Shown: piece by piece, positions 9,928 through 18,514 of the stretch
Numbering within the stretch: position 1 is the stretch's first letter
Layout of the letters: each line of letters begins with the position of its first letter
Source of the DNA: Tenacibaculum sp. SG-28
Lineage (GTDB): Bacteria > Bacteroidota > Bacteroidia > Flavobacteriales > Flavobacteriaceae
Assembly: GCF_002954385.1 (NCBI RefSeq)
Contig: NZ_MQVY01000002.1
Coordinates: 539,690 to 603,689, forward strand
Length of the DNA stretch: 64,000 nt
Reading direction: 5' to 3'
Program-made: the position numbers and the translations under genes
Notes under the pieces: generated by a model
Seen by the model: the letters and a program-made list of their open reading frames with translations, nothing else
The model's database searches: none
Told to the model about the DNA's origin: nothing

Positions 9928-10626
9928 TTATATATCCGATCCTTCTAAAACGAACTTATAACCAACGCCTTTTACTGTTTTAAAATAGCTATCCCCAATT
10001 TTTTCTCTTAACTTTCTTATGTGAACATCAATAGTTCTTCCACCAACAACTACCTCGTTACCCCAAACACTATCCAAAATAATCTCTCTTTTAAATACTT
10101 TTCCGGGCTTAGATGTTAACAAGGAAAGTAGTTCGAACTCTTTTCTTGGAAGTGATATTTTTTTATCCCCTTTAAAAACTACGTACTCATCTCTGTTAAT
10201 TATAATATCGCCAATTTTTGTTGTCGTGTCTAATTTTTCTTCTGACTTCATTCTCCTGAGTAAAGACTTCACTTTACTAATTAGCACTTTAGGTTTTACT
10301 GGTTTGGTGATATAATCATCCGCACCTGCATCAAATCCAGCTACCTGTGAATAATCTTCTCCTCTTGCCGTTAAGAAGGCTATAATTACATTTTCTAGAG
10401 ATTTGATATTTCTAATTTTTTCACAGGCTTCGATGCCATCCATTTTGGGCATCATAATGTCTAAAAGTATTAGATGTGGATTTATTTTCTGTGCCGTTTT
10501 TACACCTTCGTTGCCGTTTTCTGCTGTAAAAACTTGATATCCTTCAGATCTTAGGTTATATCCAACAATTTCCAAAATATCTGGTTCATCGTCAACTAAT
10601 AAAATTTTAATATCACTTGTATTCAT
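9928..10626 (-). CDS. OmpR/PhoB-family response regulator
   Basis: 232 residues. The receiver domain has acidic pocket residues DDE near 12-14, phospho-acceptor Asp56 in LLDIMMP, and the switch lysine in YITKPVKP. The C-terminal winged-helix domain ends ...GVVVGGRTIDVHIRKLREKIG..IKTVKGVGYKF-like, typical of OmpR/PhoB DNA binding. It is the first gene of a pair with the PhoR-type kinase downstream. A TACTTTTG promoter-like box lies at 10652-10659 just upstream. Targets cannot be inferred from the window. Confidence 0.94.
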   Translation of the reverse strand: MNTSDIKILLVDDEPDILEIVGYNLRSEGYQVFTAENGNEGVKTAQKINPHLILLDIMMPKMDGIEACEKIRNIKSLENVIIAFLTARGEDYSQVAGFDAGADDYITKPVKPKVLISKVKSLLRRMKSEEKLDTTTKIGDIIINRDEYVVFKGDKKISLPRKEFELLSLLTSKPGKVFKREIILDSVWGNEVVVGGRTIDVHIRKLREKIGDSYFKTVKGVGYKFVLEGSDI

Positions 10627-10651
10627 ACAATTGTGTTTGGTATAGGTATCT

Positions 10652-10659
10652 CAAAAGTA
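10652..10659 (-). promoter_or_regulatory. Candidate -7 box for the response regulator/kinase pair
   Basis: Minus strand TACTTTTG matches TAnnTTTG and lies 26 bases upstream of the response regulator ATG, a reasonable leader length. A matching -33 TTG is not obvious. Confidence 0.35.
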
Positions 10660-10882
10660 AGGATTAATTAGTAAATCTAGGTTTAGCTCCTTTAACTTAA
10701 CATTCTTTTAATGATTTGTAAACCTAAGAACAATGTTAGTTTTTTCATGATTTATGTAGTCTCTAATTAAATCTTTAACAAGTACTTTTTAAAAATTGAA
10801 GCTTATTTTTTGGATATCTTTTGCCTAAAATATTGGCCATTAAAGTTGTAGCTCTTACAAATCTGTATAGCTCTTACTTCTA

Positions 10883-11032
10883 ATGAATTTCCTTGACTTG
10901 TTAGCAACTATAGTCATTTTCGATAGAAGATTTTCCAAAACTAGTACTATTTCTGACGTACAAGCAGGAATTTATTTAGTTAAAGTAACGGAAAACGACA
11001 AGGTTTCAATTAATATCTTGGTGATTCGATAG
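10883..11032 (+). pseudogene. Remnant of a T9SS-type C-terminal sorting domain
   Basis: A 49-codon open frame sits alone in the 0.5 kb gap between the response regulator and the exonuclease gene. Its last 30 residues (SDVQAGIYLVKVTENDKVSI, then NILVIR and stop) resemble the C-terminal type A sorting domain of Bacteroidota type IX secretion substrates: a G-[IT]-Y-[LI]-V-K-V strand, a charged turn and a final basic strand. There is a stop just upstream (10868-10870) and I recognise no cargo domain in any frame further upstream. I infer the tail end of a deleted secreted protein. The rest of 10627-11149 is AT-rich and shows nothing else I can support. Confidence 0.5.
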
Positions 11033-11167
11033 TATTAGAACAGATAATTTTTCATAAAACACCTTTTATTTTAAGAGGTCCTATTTTTATATATTAAACG
11101 TTAAACTACTTGATTATGAATTTATTATTTGCTATTTTTAAACAAAAAAATGCTTTCAAAAATTACT

Positions 11168-11839
11168 ATGAACAATATATTATTTATAGATATTGAGACC
11201 GTTCCTTTGCACGAATCTTGGGCCCTCTTAAGTGAAAAAGAAAAACAGCTTTATGCAAAAAAAACAAAATACCTAAGGAAAGATTCTGAACCTCCAGAAG
11301 CTTTTTACGAAAGAGCTGGGATTTGGGCAGAATTTGGTAAAATTATATGTATTTCCGTAGCGCGATTTGTTTGGAATAAAGGCCAACGACAGTTAAAAGT
11401 AATTTCTTTTTATGGAGATGATGAGGAAAAAATATTGCAAGATTTTAGGCGATTGTTAGACAATAGACACATCAATTCCAAGTACTTATTATGCGCTCAT
11501 AATGGGAAAGAGTTTGATTTTCCTTTTATCGCAAGAAGGATGATTATTCATCAAATACAATTGCCTAAGAAGTTAGACTTGTTTGGAAAAAAACCTTGGG
11601 AAGTTCCGCATTTAGATACCTTAGAATTATGGAAGTTTGGCGATTACAAGCACTTTACCTCCTTACAGTTACTAACTCATATTTTAAATATTCCCAGTCC
11701 CAAGCAAGACATAGACGGAAGTGAGGTAGCTATGGTATATTATCAAGAGCAAAATTTACAACGAATTGTGACTTATTGCGAGAATGATACCATGCTGTTG
11801 CGCAGGTTATCCTCAAATTTTCTAATGTCTCTCTATTAG
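11168..11839 (+). CDS. Predicted 3'-5' exonuclease of the PolB-exonuclease-like family
   Basis: I choose the ATG at 11168 (MNNILFIDIETVP, 223 residues), because the DEDD exonuclease fold begins right at the first strand; in-frame ATG at 11150 is the alternative. Exo I motif is DIETVP (residues 8-13), Exo II lies in LLCAHNGKEFDFPFIARR, and Exo III in YCENDTMLLRRL. This matches the family described as related to the exonuclease domain of DNA polymerase B. The substrate is not established. It is a single gene with its own upstream region and no obvious partner. Confidence 0.85.
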   Translation: MNNILFIDIETVPLHESWALLSEKEKQLYAKKTKYLRKDSEPPEAFYERAGIWAEFGKIICISVARFVWNKGQRQLKVISFYGDDEEKILQDFRRLLDNRHINSKYLLCAHNGKEFDFPFIARRMIIHQIQLPKKLDLFGKKPWEVPHLDTLELWKFGDYKHFTSLQLLTHILNIPSPKQDIDGSEVAMVYYQEQNLQRIVTYCENDTMLLRRLSSNFLMSLY

Positions 11840-11890
11840 AAACGAAAAATATAATTAGAGCGCAGATTAATCCGTTTGATAATAAATAAA

Positions 11891-11955
11891 CAATACCGAT
11901 TTATTAGTAGAACGATAGCCTTCCCTTTTATAGCTCGTTCCTTAAATCGGTATTG
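11891..11955. repeat. Long imperfect hairpin between convergent genes
   Basis: A perfect 13-base inverted repeat (CAATACCGATTTA at 11891-11903, its complement at 11943-11955) encloses a second inverted repeat GAACGA/TCGTTC. It lies between the convergent exonuclease and lipoprotein genes. There is no long T run, so it is not a standard terminator. It could be an RNA structure in a 3' UTR or the relic of a small mobile element. A further small hairpin AACAAG-6-CTTGTT follows near 11979-11996. Confidence 0.6.
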
Positions 11956-12015
11956 GAAGTTCTGAAACCAGACCTGAACCATCCAACAAGACACCTCTTG
12001 TTCTTATGAATAGGT

Positions 12016-12414
12016 TTACTCGATAACAGGAACTTCTATTTCCTCGAAAATATTATTTCCAATGGAGTCTTTACCTTTGTAAAATTTAAACAAATAGTTT
12101 TCTCTTTGCGTAACTCTAATAGGTATGGTTATTCGCTCTACAATAGTATCATTTTGTGAGTTTTGCTCTATATCTTCAATAAGCTCCACTGCGACAACCC
12201 TAGCAGTATCTTGATAGGTGTATACTACGTCGTAAAGTGCGTAGCTGGTGTTAGGGAGTTTATAAGAAATAGATATGGTATCTAATGATCTATAAGTAAA
12301 GCTTTCCGGAACTTCTGCTTCTTCAATTGGTGCTAGGTGAAGGGCAAAATTAGTATCATCACTGGAACAAGAAATAATACATACCATAGTGATGAGTATA
12401 AGTAATTTTTTCAT
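12016..12414 (-). CDS. Small lipoprotein of unknown function
   Basis: 132 residues with a type II signal peptide whose lipobox Cys is residue 16 (CIISCSSDD). The mature part is acidic and rich in beta-strand-like segments with no domain I recognise. It is the third gene of an operon after a sigma factor and an anti-sigma/barrel protein, with a gap of 12 bases. By position it may be an envelope component controlled by or sensed through that sigma factor, but this is inference. Confidence 0.75.
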   Translation of the reverse strand: MKKLLILITMVCIISCSSDDTNFALHLAPIEEAEVPESFTYRSLDTISISYKLPNTSYALYDVVYTYQDTARVVAVELIEDIEQNSQNDTIVERITIPIRVTQRENYLFKFYKGKDSIGNNIFEEIEVPVIE

Positions 12415-12426
12415 GGTAGGGAGATT

Positions 12427-13739
12427 TTAAAATTTATAAATAATGCCAGTATATACTCCAATGGTATACGGTTCAAATTCAACGGACTCCTTGGAGAAAG
12501 TATTTAACTGGGCTTTAAACATTGGGTTTATACTAAGTTCAAATTGTGAATTAATAGAATATTGAAAATCTAATCCAATATTTCCACTGAAATTAATTGA
12601 ATTTATACTTTTATTTTCTGTCGAAAAACTTATATTTTCTGCATTTATATTTGTGTTATTTTGTTGTAAGATCAAGGAGCTAAAACCAGTCACGATTTTA
12701 GACCTAAACTTACTGCTCTCTAAAAAGGTATAGGCAACTTCCACAGGTATTTCAAGAAAACTAATACTTTCATTTATTTGTGCAGGAACTGCAGCAGACT
12801 GACTATCTAAAGCAAAGGGTGTTTCTGCAGTAGCAGAAGGAATATTAACAAAGCCTCTAGGAATTTCAGTTTTCCCTAAATATTTATTTTTAAAGATTTC
12901 CGTACCTATAGCACCTGGGTTTACGGTAATATTAGTAGTTTGAAAGTTCATATTTTGTACCAACACACCCGATTGAAGCTCCCATTTCGTATCGAGTTGG
13001 TAGGCTAATTTTACACCATAGGAATAATTGTTTCTTCCGGAAGTATTCGCCTCATTTAAGGTATTGTCTAGAGGAGAGGCATTCGAAAAGCTATTACTAT
13101 TCGTAATGGCGAAGACAGGGATATAGACCACTTATTTTTACCGTTTTCGGTTTCCATACCAACATTTGTTTTGGTATTCTCTGCAATTAAATTTTTCTTT
13201 GGCAACCCTTTTTTACTACGGTTTTCGCTTGGCTTTAATTTCTTTTGGACATCTTCCGATGTAGTTCCGGTTTTTATTTTACTAATGGTATTCGTACTAT
13301 GTTTATCTGTAGCGGCTAATTCTATCTTCGTATTTTTTTTAGATTTTACAACAGTAGTTTTTACTTGGCTTTTATTTTTATAGGGAGCCGCTTTTGCAAT
13401 AATTGAATTTTCTTTAGGCACATTTTCTATCGGTAAAGAAGGAACTAATTTTTTATTTTTAGGTACAACCAATTCCAATTGTTTTTTACTCGGAGTAGTA
13501 ACCATTTCCATTTCATTTTCTAAGAATACTTCCCTTTCTTTAGATGGTGTAATTGTCATGAGAAGTCCTATAATTAGGGAAGCAGCTGCTCCACCATACA
13601 ACCACCACAAAGGAACTATCTTTCTTTTTTTTCTCGGTAGTTTAGCTTCAATTGAATTCCAAATCATTTCAGGCGGATGCGCCTCAAAATCTTTGAGTTT
13701 TTCTTGAAACAGTCTGTCTATGTTTTTTTTATCCTTCAT
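12427..13739 (-). CDS. Anti-sigma-like N-terminus fused to an outer-membrane barrel domain, split by one frameshift
   Basis: Frames 13068-13739 and 12427-13131 join to about 437 residues when one C is added at the GGG tract 13118-13120 (KWSIS continues as PVFAITNSNSFSN). The N-terminus (FQEKLKDFEAHPPEMIWNSIEAKL) is the cytoplasmic helix seen in flavobacterial anti-sigma-like proteins. One membrane segment follows at about 45-63, then a Lys/Thr-rich linker and a beta-strand-rich C-terminal domain ending IYTGIIYKF, like an outer-membrane beta-barrel. The start overlaps the sigma factor stop by 11 bases, so it is coupled to it. The function is inferred from this pairing. The frameshift is probably a read error. 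Confidence 0.72.
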
Positions 13740-14280
13740 AAGAACATGACTTTTGCATTTCTAAATGAGTTTCTATTTTTTCTTTTAAAATTAATTTCGC
13801 ACGTGATAAATTTGATTTGGAGGTCCCAGGCGATATTTCCAGCATCGTGGCTATTTCATTGTGGGAATATTTGTCCAAAACGTATAAATTAAACACCAGT
13901 CGGTATCGATCCGGTAGCTCTTGAATGCATTGCAATAAAAAATCTATGCTAACCGAGCTATCGTCATATTCTACCTCCTCTGTTTCCTCTACGGTTTCCT
14001 CTTTTACAAGTTGTAAGGGGGATTTTTTTCGATATTTTTCTAATGCTGTATTTATGGTAACTCTCTTTATCCAACCTTCAAAAGAACCTATATTTTTGTA
14101 TTGGTTTATCTTTTTGAAAATAGCGATAAAACTATCTTGTAAGGTGTCTTGAGCATCTTCATAATTGGGTGAATATTTTAAACATAAAGCAAACAGTTTC
14201 GATGCAAAAAGGCGATAGACTTTTTCCTGTGCAGCGCGATTATTGAGACTGCATTGCTGTATGAGTTTTTCTAAGTTAAT
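13729..14280 (-). CDS. ECF-type RNA polymerase sigma factor with a non-standard start codon
   Basis: An open frame of about 183 codons. Region 2 is seen in YEDAQDTLQDSFIAIFKKINQY and GSFEGWIKRVTINTAL. Region 4 is ELPDRYRLVFNLYVLDKYSHNEIATMLEISPGTSKSNLSRAK. The frame is closed upstream by a TAA near 14302-14304, and between that stop and residue ~116 (TTG at 13933-13935, too far inside) there is no ATG, GTG or TTG. The best start is ATT at 14278-14280, giving (M)NLEKLIQQC, which looks like the usual N-terminus. A lost base further upstream is the alternative. It is first in an operon with the anti-sigma/barrel and lipoprotein genes. Confidence 0.8.
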   Translation of the reverse strand: MNLEKLIQQCSLNNRAAQEKVYRLFASKLFALCLKYSPNYEDAQDTLQDSFIAIFKKINQYKNIGSFEGWIKRVTINTALEKYRKKSPLQLVKEETVEETEEVEYDDSSVSIDFLLQCIQELPDRYRLVFNLYVLDKYSHNEIATMLEISPGTSKSNLSRAKLILKEKIETHLEMQKSCSYEG

Positions 14281-14468
14281 ATTGTTATTCTTTTGGTGAT
14301 ATTATAATTTGTTGCTTAAAGTATAGCGTTTTTATTTACAAGCAATATCCTACCTGGCTGAGGTTTTTAACGACAGCTTCATAAACACTTCTCTAAATAT
14401 TATATAATTTAACTAGAAGTTTATGTAGTGAACTCTTAAATTTTTTAGTAGCCTAAAACAAATTCAGT

Positions 14469-14750
14469 TTAGGAGTTAAAATCAGAGTTTTTTCTGGTTT
14501 GTGTTAAAACTCTTTCTAAAGAAAACTGGTTTGCACTTTTGTGCTTAGAAACCATAATTTCGTATTCGAAACCTTCTACGTAATCGAAACCAGCAATATC
14601 TCCTGTGAATTCTTCCCAAGTTGCAGCTCGATTCATCTTGATTTGTAGAGCATTATTTTTTGCTTGTCTTGAAGCTACAGTAATAACTAATTGTCTTGTA
14701 GCATTTTTTTCACTAAATATACTTTTTACTTTGTTTAATAAAATTGTCAT
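14469..14750 (-). CDS. DUF4377-like small protein
   Basis: 93 residues from the ATG at 14748-14750 (MTILLNKVKS); an upstream ATG at 14795 would add 15 residues. The block TWEEFTGDIAGFDYVEGFEYEIMVSK matches my memory of the DUF4377 core (a W..F...I.GFDY..GY.Y.L.V pattern). Unlike typical DUF4377 proteins it has no signal peptide or lipobox from this start, and the Cys-containing N-terminal half is absent. Function unknown. It is a lone gene divergent from the LuxE-like gene. Confidence 0.6.
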   Translation of the reverse strand: MTILLNKVKSIFSEKNATRQLVITVASRQAKNNALQIKMNRAATWEEFTGDIAGFDYVEGFEYEIMVSKHKSANQFSLERVLTQTRKNSDFNS

Positions 14751-14876
14751 TATGAGTTGTTTAGGGGATTTAAAATATAACTCCAACACTTGCATTTTTA
14801 TTGCTTATTACCCAATAATTTGCTTGTGTTCTCTTACAAGATGCATAAATAATAAAAAGGTTGCGTAAAATACTCT

Positions 14877-14884
14877 TATTTTTG
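14877..14884 (+). promoter_or_regulatory. Candidate -7 box for the LuxE-like gene
   Basis: TATTTTTG matches TAnnTTTG and ends 9 bases before the ATG, implying a very short leader. Confidence 0.35.
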
Positions 14885-14893
14885 TAAAAAATT

Positions 14894-15868
14894 ATGCAAG
14901 ACACTATTTTTAACATACATTCGGAGGAAGAGTTTACCAATGCGGCATTAGAAGTATTTAGACATCAATTCACCAACAATAAGGTATATAGGTCATTTTG
15001 TGACTTACTATTTAAGCATCCCTCAGAGGTTACGACAATTGCTGAAATCCCTTTTTTGCCAATTCAATTTTTTAAACAAAGAGAAGTCATAGCATCGAAA
15101 ATGCTTTCCGAAATTATATTTACAAGTTCTGGCACTACAGGAAACACAACGAGTAAACATTTTGTTACCGACATTTCATGGTATACCCAAAGTTATCGAA
15201 AAGCTTTTGCAAAATTTTATGGCCCGATAGAAGAGTATGTTGTTTTAGCCCTTTTACCAAACTACCTAGAACGAGAGGGCTCATCTCTGGTGCACATGGT
15301 TGCTGACTTCATCGAACAATCCTCCCATCCCGAAAGTGGCTTTTACCTGAATAACCTAAACGAACTTGCCACAACGCTATCTGAAGTAGACCAAGCTGGT
15401 AAAAAAGTCCTTTTAATTGGAGTCTCTTTTGCGTTACTAGACTTAATCGAACAACACGAATTTTCCTTACAAAATACTGTTGTTATGGAAACCGGTGGAA
15501 TGAAGGGAAGGAGAAAAGAACTTATTCGACAAGAGTTACACCAAATTTTACAAAAAGGTTTTGGGGTAACAACCATTCATTCCGAATATGGAATGACCGA
15601 GCTTTTAAGCCAAGCATATTCAAATGGGAAAGGAATTTTTAAATGTCCTGCTTGGATGCGAGTTTTTGTAAGAGATACCGAAGATCCATTAACATTGTTG
15701 CAAACAGGAAAATCTGGTGGTATAAATATAATAGATCTTGCTAACTACAATTCGTGTTCGTTTATTGCTACCCAAGATTTAGGTAAAGTATATTCGGATG
15801 CAAGTTTTGAAATTATCGGTAGGTTCGACAATTCTGATATTCGAGGATGTAATCTGATGGTTTTGTAA
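14894..15868 (+). CDS. LuxE-like acyl-protein synthetase/acyltransferase
   Basis: 324 residues. The AMP-binding P-loop-like signature FTSSGTTGNTTSKHF lies near residues 76-90, followed by VVMETGGMKGRRKE and HSEYGMTELLSQAYS, all as in LuxE/acyl-protein synthetase and coenzyme F390 synthetase-like proteins. The family activates a carboxylate with ATP and passes it to a protein thiol. In flavobacteria these genes occur without luciferase, so bioluminescence is not implied and the acyl substrate is unknown. The gene stands alone. Confidence 0.82.
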   Translation: MQDTIFNIHSEEEFTNAALEVFRHQFTNNKVYRSFCDLLFKHPSEVTTIAEIPFLPIQFFKQREVIASKMLSEIIFTSSGTTGNTTSKHFVTDISWYTQSYRKAFAKFYGPIEEYVVLALLPNYLEREGSSLVHMVADFIEQSSHPESGFYLNNLNELATTLSEVDQAGKKVLLIGVSFALLDLIEQHEFSLQNTVVMETGGMKGRRKELIRQELHQILQKGFGVTTIHSEYGMTELLSQAYSNGKGIFKCPAWMRVFVRDTEDPLTLLQTGKSGGINIIDLANYNSCSFIATQDLGKVYSDASFEIIGRFDNSDIRGCNLMVL

Positions 15869-15973
15869 CAATAGAATTACTGCTTTTACTTTCTTTAAAA
15901 TTCCGTAATTTTAAACATTGAAAAACATCTAAATCTTGTAAGCAAGCCTTCCATTAAAAGCAATGCAGTTTAT

Positions 15974-16423
15974 ATGAAATACTACAGTATCTTTTTCTTG
16001 TTTTTTCTAACGTCACTTCAAGCCCAGACCTTAGACTATAATATAAAAAACGGGTTTTTGGCAAATGGCTACGACTTAGTTTCTTATTTTACAGCGCAAA
16101 AGCCAGTAAAAGGAAGTAGCCAATATACCTACAACTACAACGGTATCCCATTGCAATTTTCTTCGCAAGAGAATTTACGATTATTTCTGAAAAACCCTAC
16201 AGCATACTTACCACAATACGGCGGGTATTGTGCCTATGCAATTGCCGTTAAAAAAATTAAGATGAAAATTGATCCGGAAACCTACGAAATTAGAGCTGGT
16301 AAATTATATCTATTTTACAACGCTTGGTTTTCGAACACTTTAAACGATTGGCTTGCTGGAGATGTGCTTCAATACCAAAGGCAAGCAGATGCAAACTGGA
16401 AGCAGTTAAAATTTATCCAATAG
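15974..16423 (+). CDS. Secreted YHS-domain protein
   Basis: 149 residues with a Sec signal peptide (about 1-17, ending LQAQ). The mature part has a YHS-type core: GYDLVSYF, then YNGIPLQFSSQENLRLFLKNPTAYLPQYGGYCAYAI. The family is periplasmic and thought to bind metals or heme-like ligands through Cys/His residues, but evidence is thin. The single Cys in GGYCAYA is present. It lies 102 bases upstream of glpD without proven functional linkage. Confidence 0.8.
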   Translation: MKYYSIFFLFFLTSLQAQTLDYNIKNGFLANGYDLVSYFTAQKPVKGSSQYTYNYNGIPLQFSSQENLRLFLKNPTAYLPQYGGYCAYAIAVKKIKMKIDPETYEIRAGKLYLFYNAWFSNTLNDWLAGDVLQYQRQADANWKQLKFIQ

Positions 16424-16524
16424 AGTTTTTATAAGATATTTCTTCTTCTACGCTTTAATAGAGCGATTTATCCTCGCTAACCGAGAGGTTTTATTTCTTA
16501 TTTTTGTTAGGAAAAAAGAATTCT

Positions 16525-18171
16525 ATGCAAAGCTTTTCCTATTTTGACCGCGCTACCATTCAAAAAGAACTAGAGCATACCGAATTTGACCTACTCATTA
16601 TTGGGGGTGGAATTACCGGAGCTGGTATTGCTTTGGATGCTGCCTCTAGAGGAATGAAAGTTGCACTCGTAGAAAAAGATGATTTTGCTTCGGGTACTAG
16701 CAGTAAATCTACAAAATTAGTACATGGAGGTTTGCGCTATTTAAAACAGTTTGATTTTTGGCTGGTAAAAGAAGTAGGAACAGAACGCGCCATTGTGCAC
16801 CAGCTAGCGCCTCATTTGGTAGTACCAGAAAAAATGCTGCTTCCCTTAATTGAAAACGGCACCTATGGCACTTGGTTGACCTCCATTGGTTTAAAAATTT
16901 ACGATATTCTGGCAGCTGTAGAAGGTGATGATAAACGCGTCATGCTTAACAAACAGGAAGCATTACAGAAAGAGCCGTTGCTTCCGGAGCAAATATTGCA
17001 CGGAGCTGGTTATTATGCAGAATACAGAACAGACGATGCTCGATTAACCCTTGAAATTATAAAAACCGCAAGAATGTATGCTGCTTCTATTTTGAATTAT
17101 ACAGAAGCTATCGGCTTTACATACGAAAATATCCGTGTTTCAGGGGTAACCGTAAAGGATAATTTTGACCAAAAAGAGTATACCATAAAAAGTAAATATG
17201 TAGTGAATGCTGCAGGGCCTTGGGTAGATGATTTACGACAACTAAACCACCCTACAATCGGCAAACGCTTGCACTTAACCAAAGGGGTGCATTTGGTGGT
17301 TCCCCATGAAAAATTTCCGGTACAACAATCTGTTTATTTTGATGTTCCAGACGGTCGTATGATGTTTGCAATTCCTAGAGGAAACGTAACGTATTTTGGC
17401 ACAACTGATACCAATTACCAAAAAGATAAAAATTCTATAACTGTAGCAATGGTAGATGCCTTGTATCTCTTAGAATCGGTGAATGCAATGTTTCCAAAGG
17501 TGTCTTTAACAATAGAAGATGTTACTTCTTCTTGGGCAGGGCTTAGGCCTTTAATTCATGCAGAAGGGAAGTCTCCTTCCGAACTATCTAGAAAAGATGA
17601 AATTTTTGTTTCCGATACAGAACTTATTTCCATTGCCGGAGGAAAGTTAACTGGCTACAGGAAAATGTCCGAACGCGTGGTAGATTTGGTAGCAAAAAAA
17701 ATGTACAAACGCTTTGACCAGCAATTTGATAGTATTCAAACAGCGAATATTTCGTTAACAGGAGGCGCTTTTTCTAATTATTACGAGGTTACCACTTTTG
17801 CTAAAGAGGTATATACCAAAATACGAGAATTCGGCTTTTCCGAGCAAGATTCGGAGTATTTAGTACATAATTACGGTAAACAGTGCTCTGTAATATTAGA
17901 TAAATATGCACTTCTTACTAACTCCAACCAAGAGCAACGTTTATTGCATGCAGAGCTATGGTACAGCACAGAATATGAAATGGCATGCACACCAGTAGAT
18001 TTTTTGCAACGAAGAACTGGTAAGCTGTTTTTTAACATGCCTCAGGTAATCACCCATAAAGAATTTGTATTGGACGTGTTTACAAAGATTTTTGATTGGA
18101 ACAGTAGCACGAGATTAAAACATAAAAGCATACTAGACAAACAAATCTGCAATGCAATTACCTTTAATTAA
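16525..18171 (+). CDS. glpD: Aerobic glycerol-3-phosphate dehydrogenase
   Basis: 548 residues from the ATG at 16525 (MQSFSYFDRATIQ); a TTG start at 16504 is possible but adds an atypical tail. The FAD-binding motif is DLLIIGGGITGAGIALDAASRG, and the substrate loop KSTKLVHGGLRYLKQFDFWLV is typical of GlpD. The C-terminal cap domain is present, so it is full length. It oxidises glycerol-3-phosphate to dihydroxyacetone phosphate, passing electrons to the quinone pool at the inner membrane. glpK lies 3.8 kb downstream with a two-component system between; no glpF transporter is seen. Confidence 0.95.
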   Translation: MQSFSYFDRATIQKELEHTEFDLLIIGGGITGAGIALDAASRGMKVALVEKDDFASGTSSKSTKLVHGGLRYLKQFDFWLVKEVGTERAIVHQLAPHLVVPEKMLLPLIENGTYGTWLTSIGLKIYDILAAVEGDDKRVMLNKQEALQKEPLLPEQILHGAGYYAEYRTDDARLTLEIIKTARMYAASILNYTEAIGFTYENIRVSGVTVKDNFDQKEYTIKSKYVVNAAGPWVDDLRQLNHPTIGKRLHLTKGVHLVVPHEKFPVQQSVYFDVPDGRMMFAIPRGNVTYFGTTDTNYQKDKNSITVAMVDALYLLESVNAMFPKVSLTIEDVTSSWAGLRPLIHAEGKSPSELSRKDEIFVSDTELISIAGGKLTGYRKMSERVVDLVAKKMYKRFDQQFDSIQTANISLTGGAFSNYYEVTTFAKEVYTKIREFGFSEQDSEYLVHNYGKQCSVILDKYALLTNSNQEQRLLHAELWYSTEYEMACTPVDFLQRRTGKLFFNMPQVITHKEFVLDVFTKIFDWNSSTRLKHKSILDKQICNAITFN

Positions 18172-18258
18172 GGTCTTTTCTATAACACTTTAAAAAAGCT
18201 TTAAAATATTTTGTTTTTTTGGAGGAAAGCGTATTTTTATAAAAACTAAAATTTTAAT

Positions 18259-18367
18259 TATGAAAAGTACTAACTTAGAACAAAAGTATGCCTACCAACT
18301 AGGAGGTGGCAGTGACATTGAAAATGAATCGGATGGTGACACAGGGCAAAATGACGGAGATAACTAA
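18259..18367 (+). CDS. Possible small peptide gene ending at a terminator, frame uncertain
   Basis: An ATG at 18259-18261 starts a frame MKSTNLEQKYAYQL. With the printed coordinates this frame ends soon after in a TGA near 18313, while the next frame reads on as GGGSDIENESDGDTGQNDGD and stops at 18365-18367. A one-base change would join them into a 35-residue peptide with a Gly-Gly-Gly junction and a very acidic tail. A promoter-like TTTTG ... TATTTTTA pair lies upstream (about 18211-18239) and a strong terminator follows at 18398-18429, so a small transcript is likely. I do not recognise the peptide. The leader does not fit a classical double-glycine bacteriocin leader. Confidence 0.35.
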
Positions 18368-18397
18368 AGATTAAAGTTATTTTCAAAGACAATTTTA

Positions 18398-18429
18398 AAA
18401 AGACAACTAATTTTAATTAGTTGTCTTTT
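18398..18429 (+). terminator. Rho-independent terminator after the small transcript
   Basis: A perfect 15-base stem (AAAAGACAACTAATT at 18398-18412 with its complement at 18415-18429) has a 2-base loop, A-rich upstream and T-rich at the end. It separates the small transcript from the TPR kinase gene. Confidence 0.8.
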
Positions 18430-18514
18430 ATAGATATACTAGTTACATCCTTAAAAATCCTTTTTTTAGTATATTCGTATCTTTTAATTTTGTATTTATC
18501 TGTTCCGCTACCCA

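Noticed and set aside
16504..16524. TTG start seven codons upstream of the glpD ATG
   Set aside because: GlpD proteins begin close to the FAD motif; the ATG at 16525 gives the normal length.
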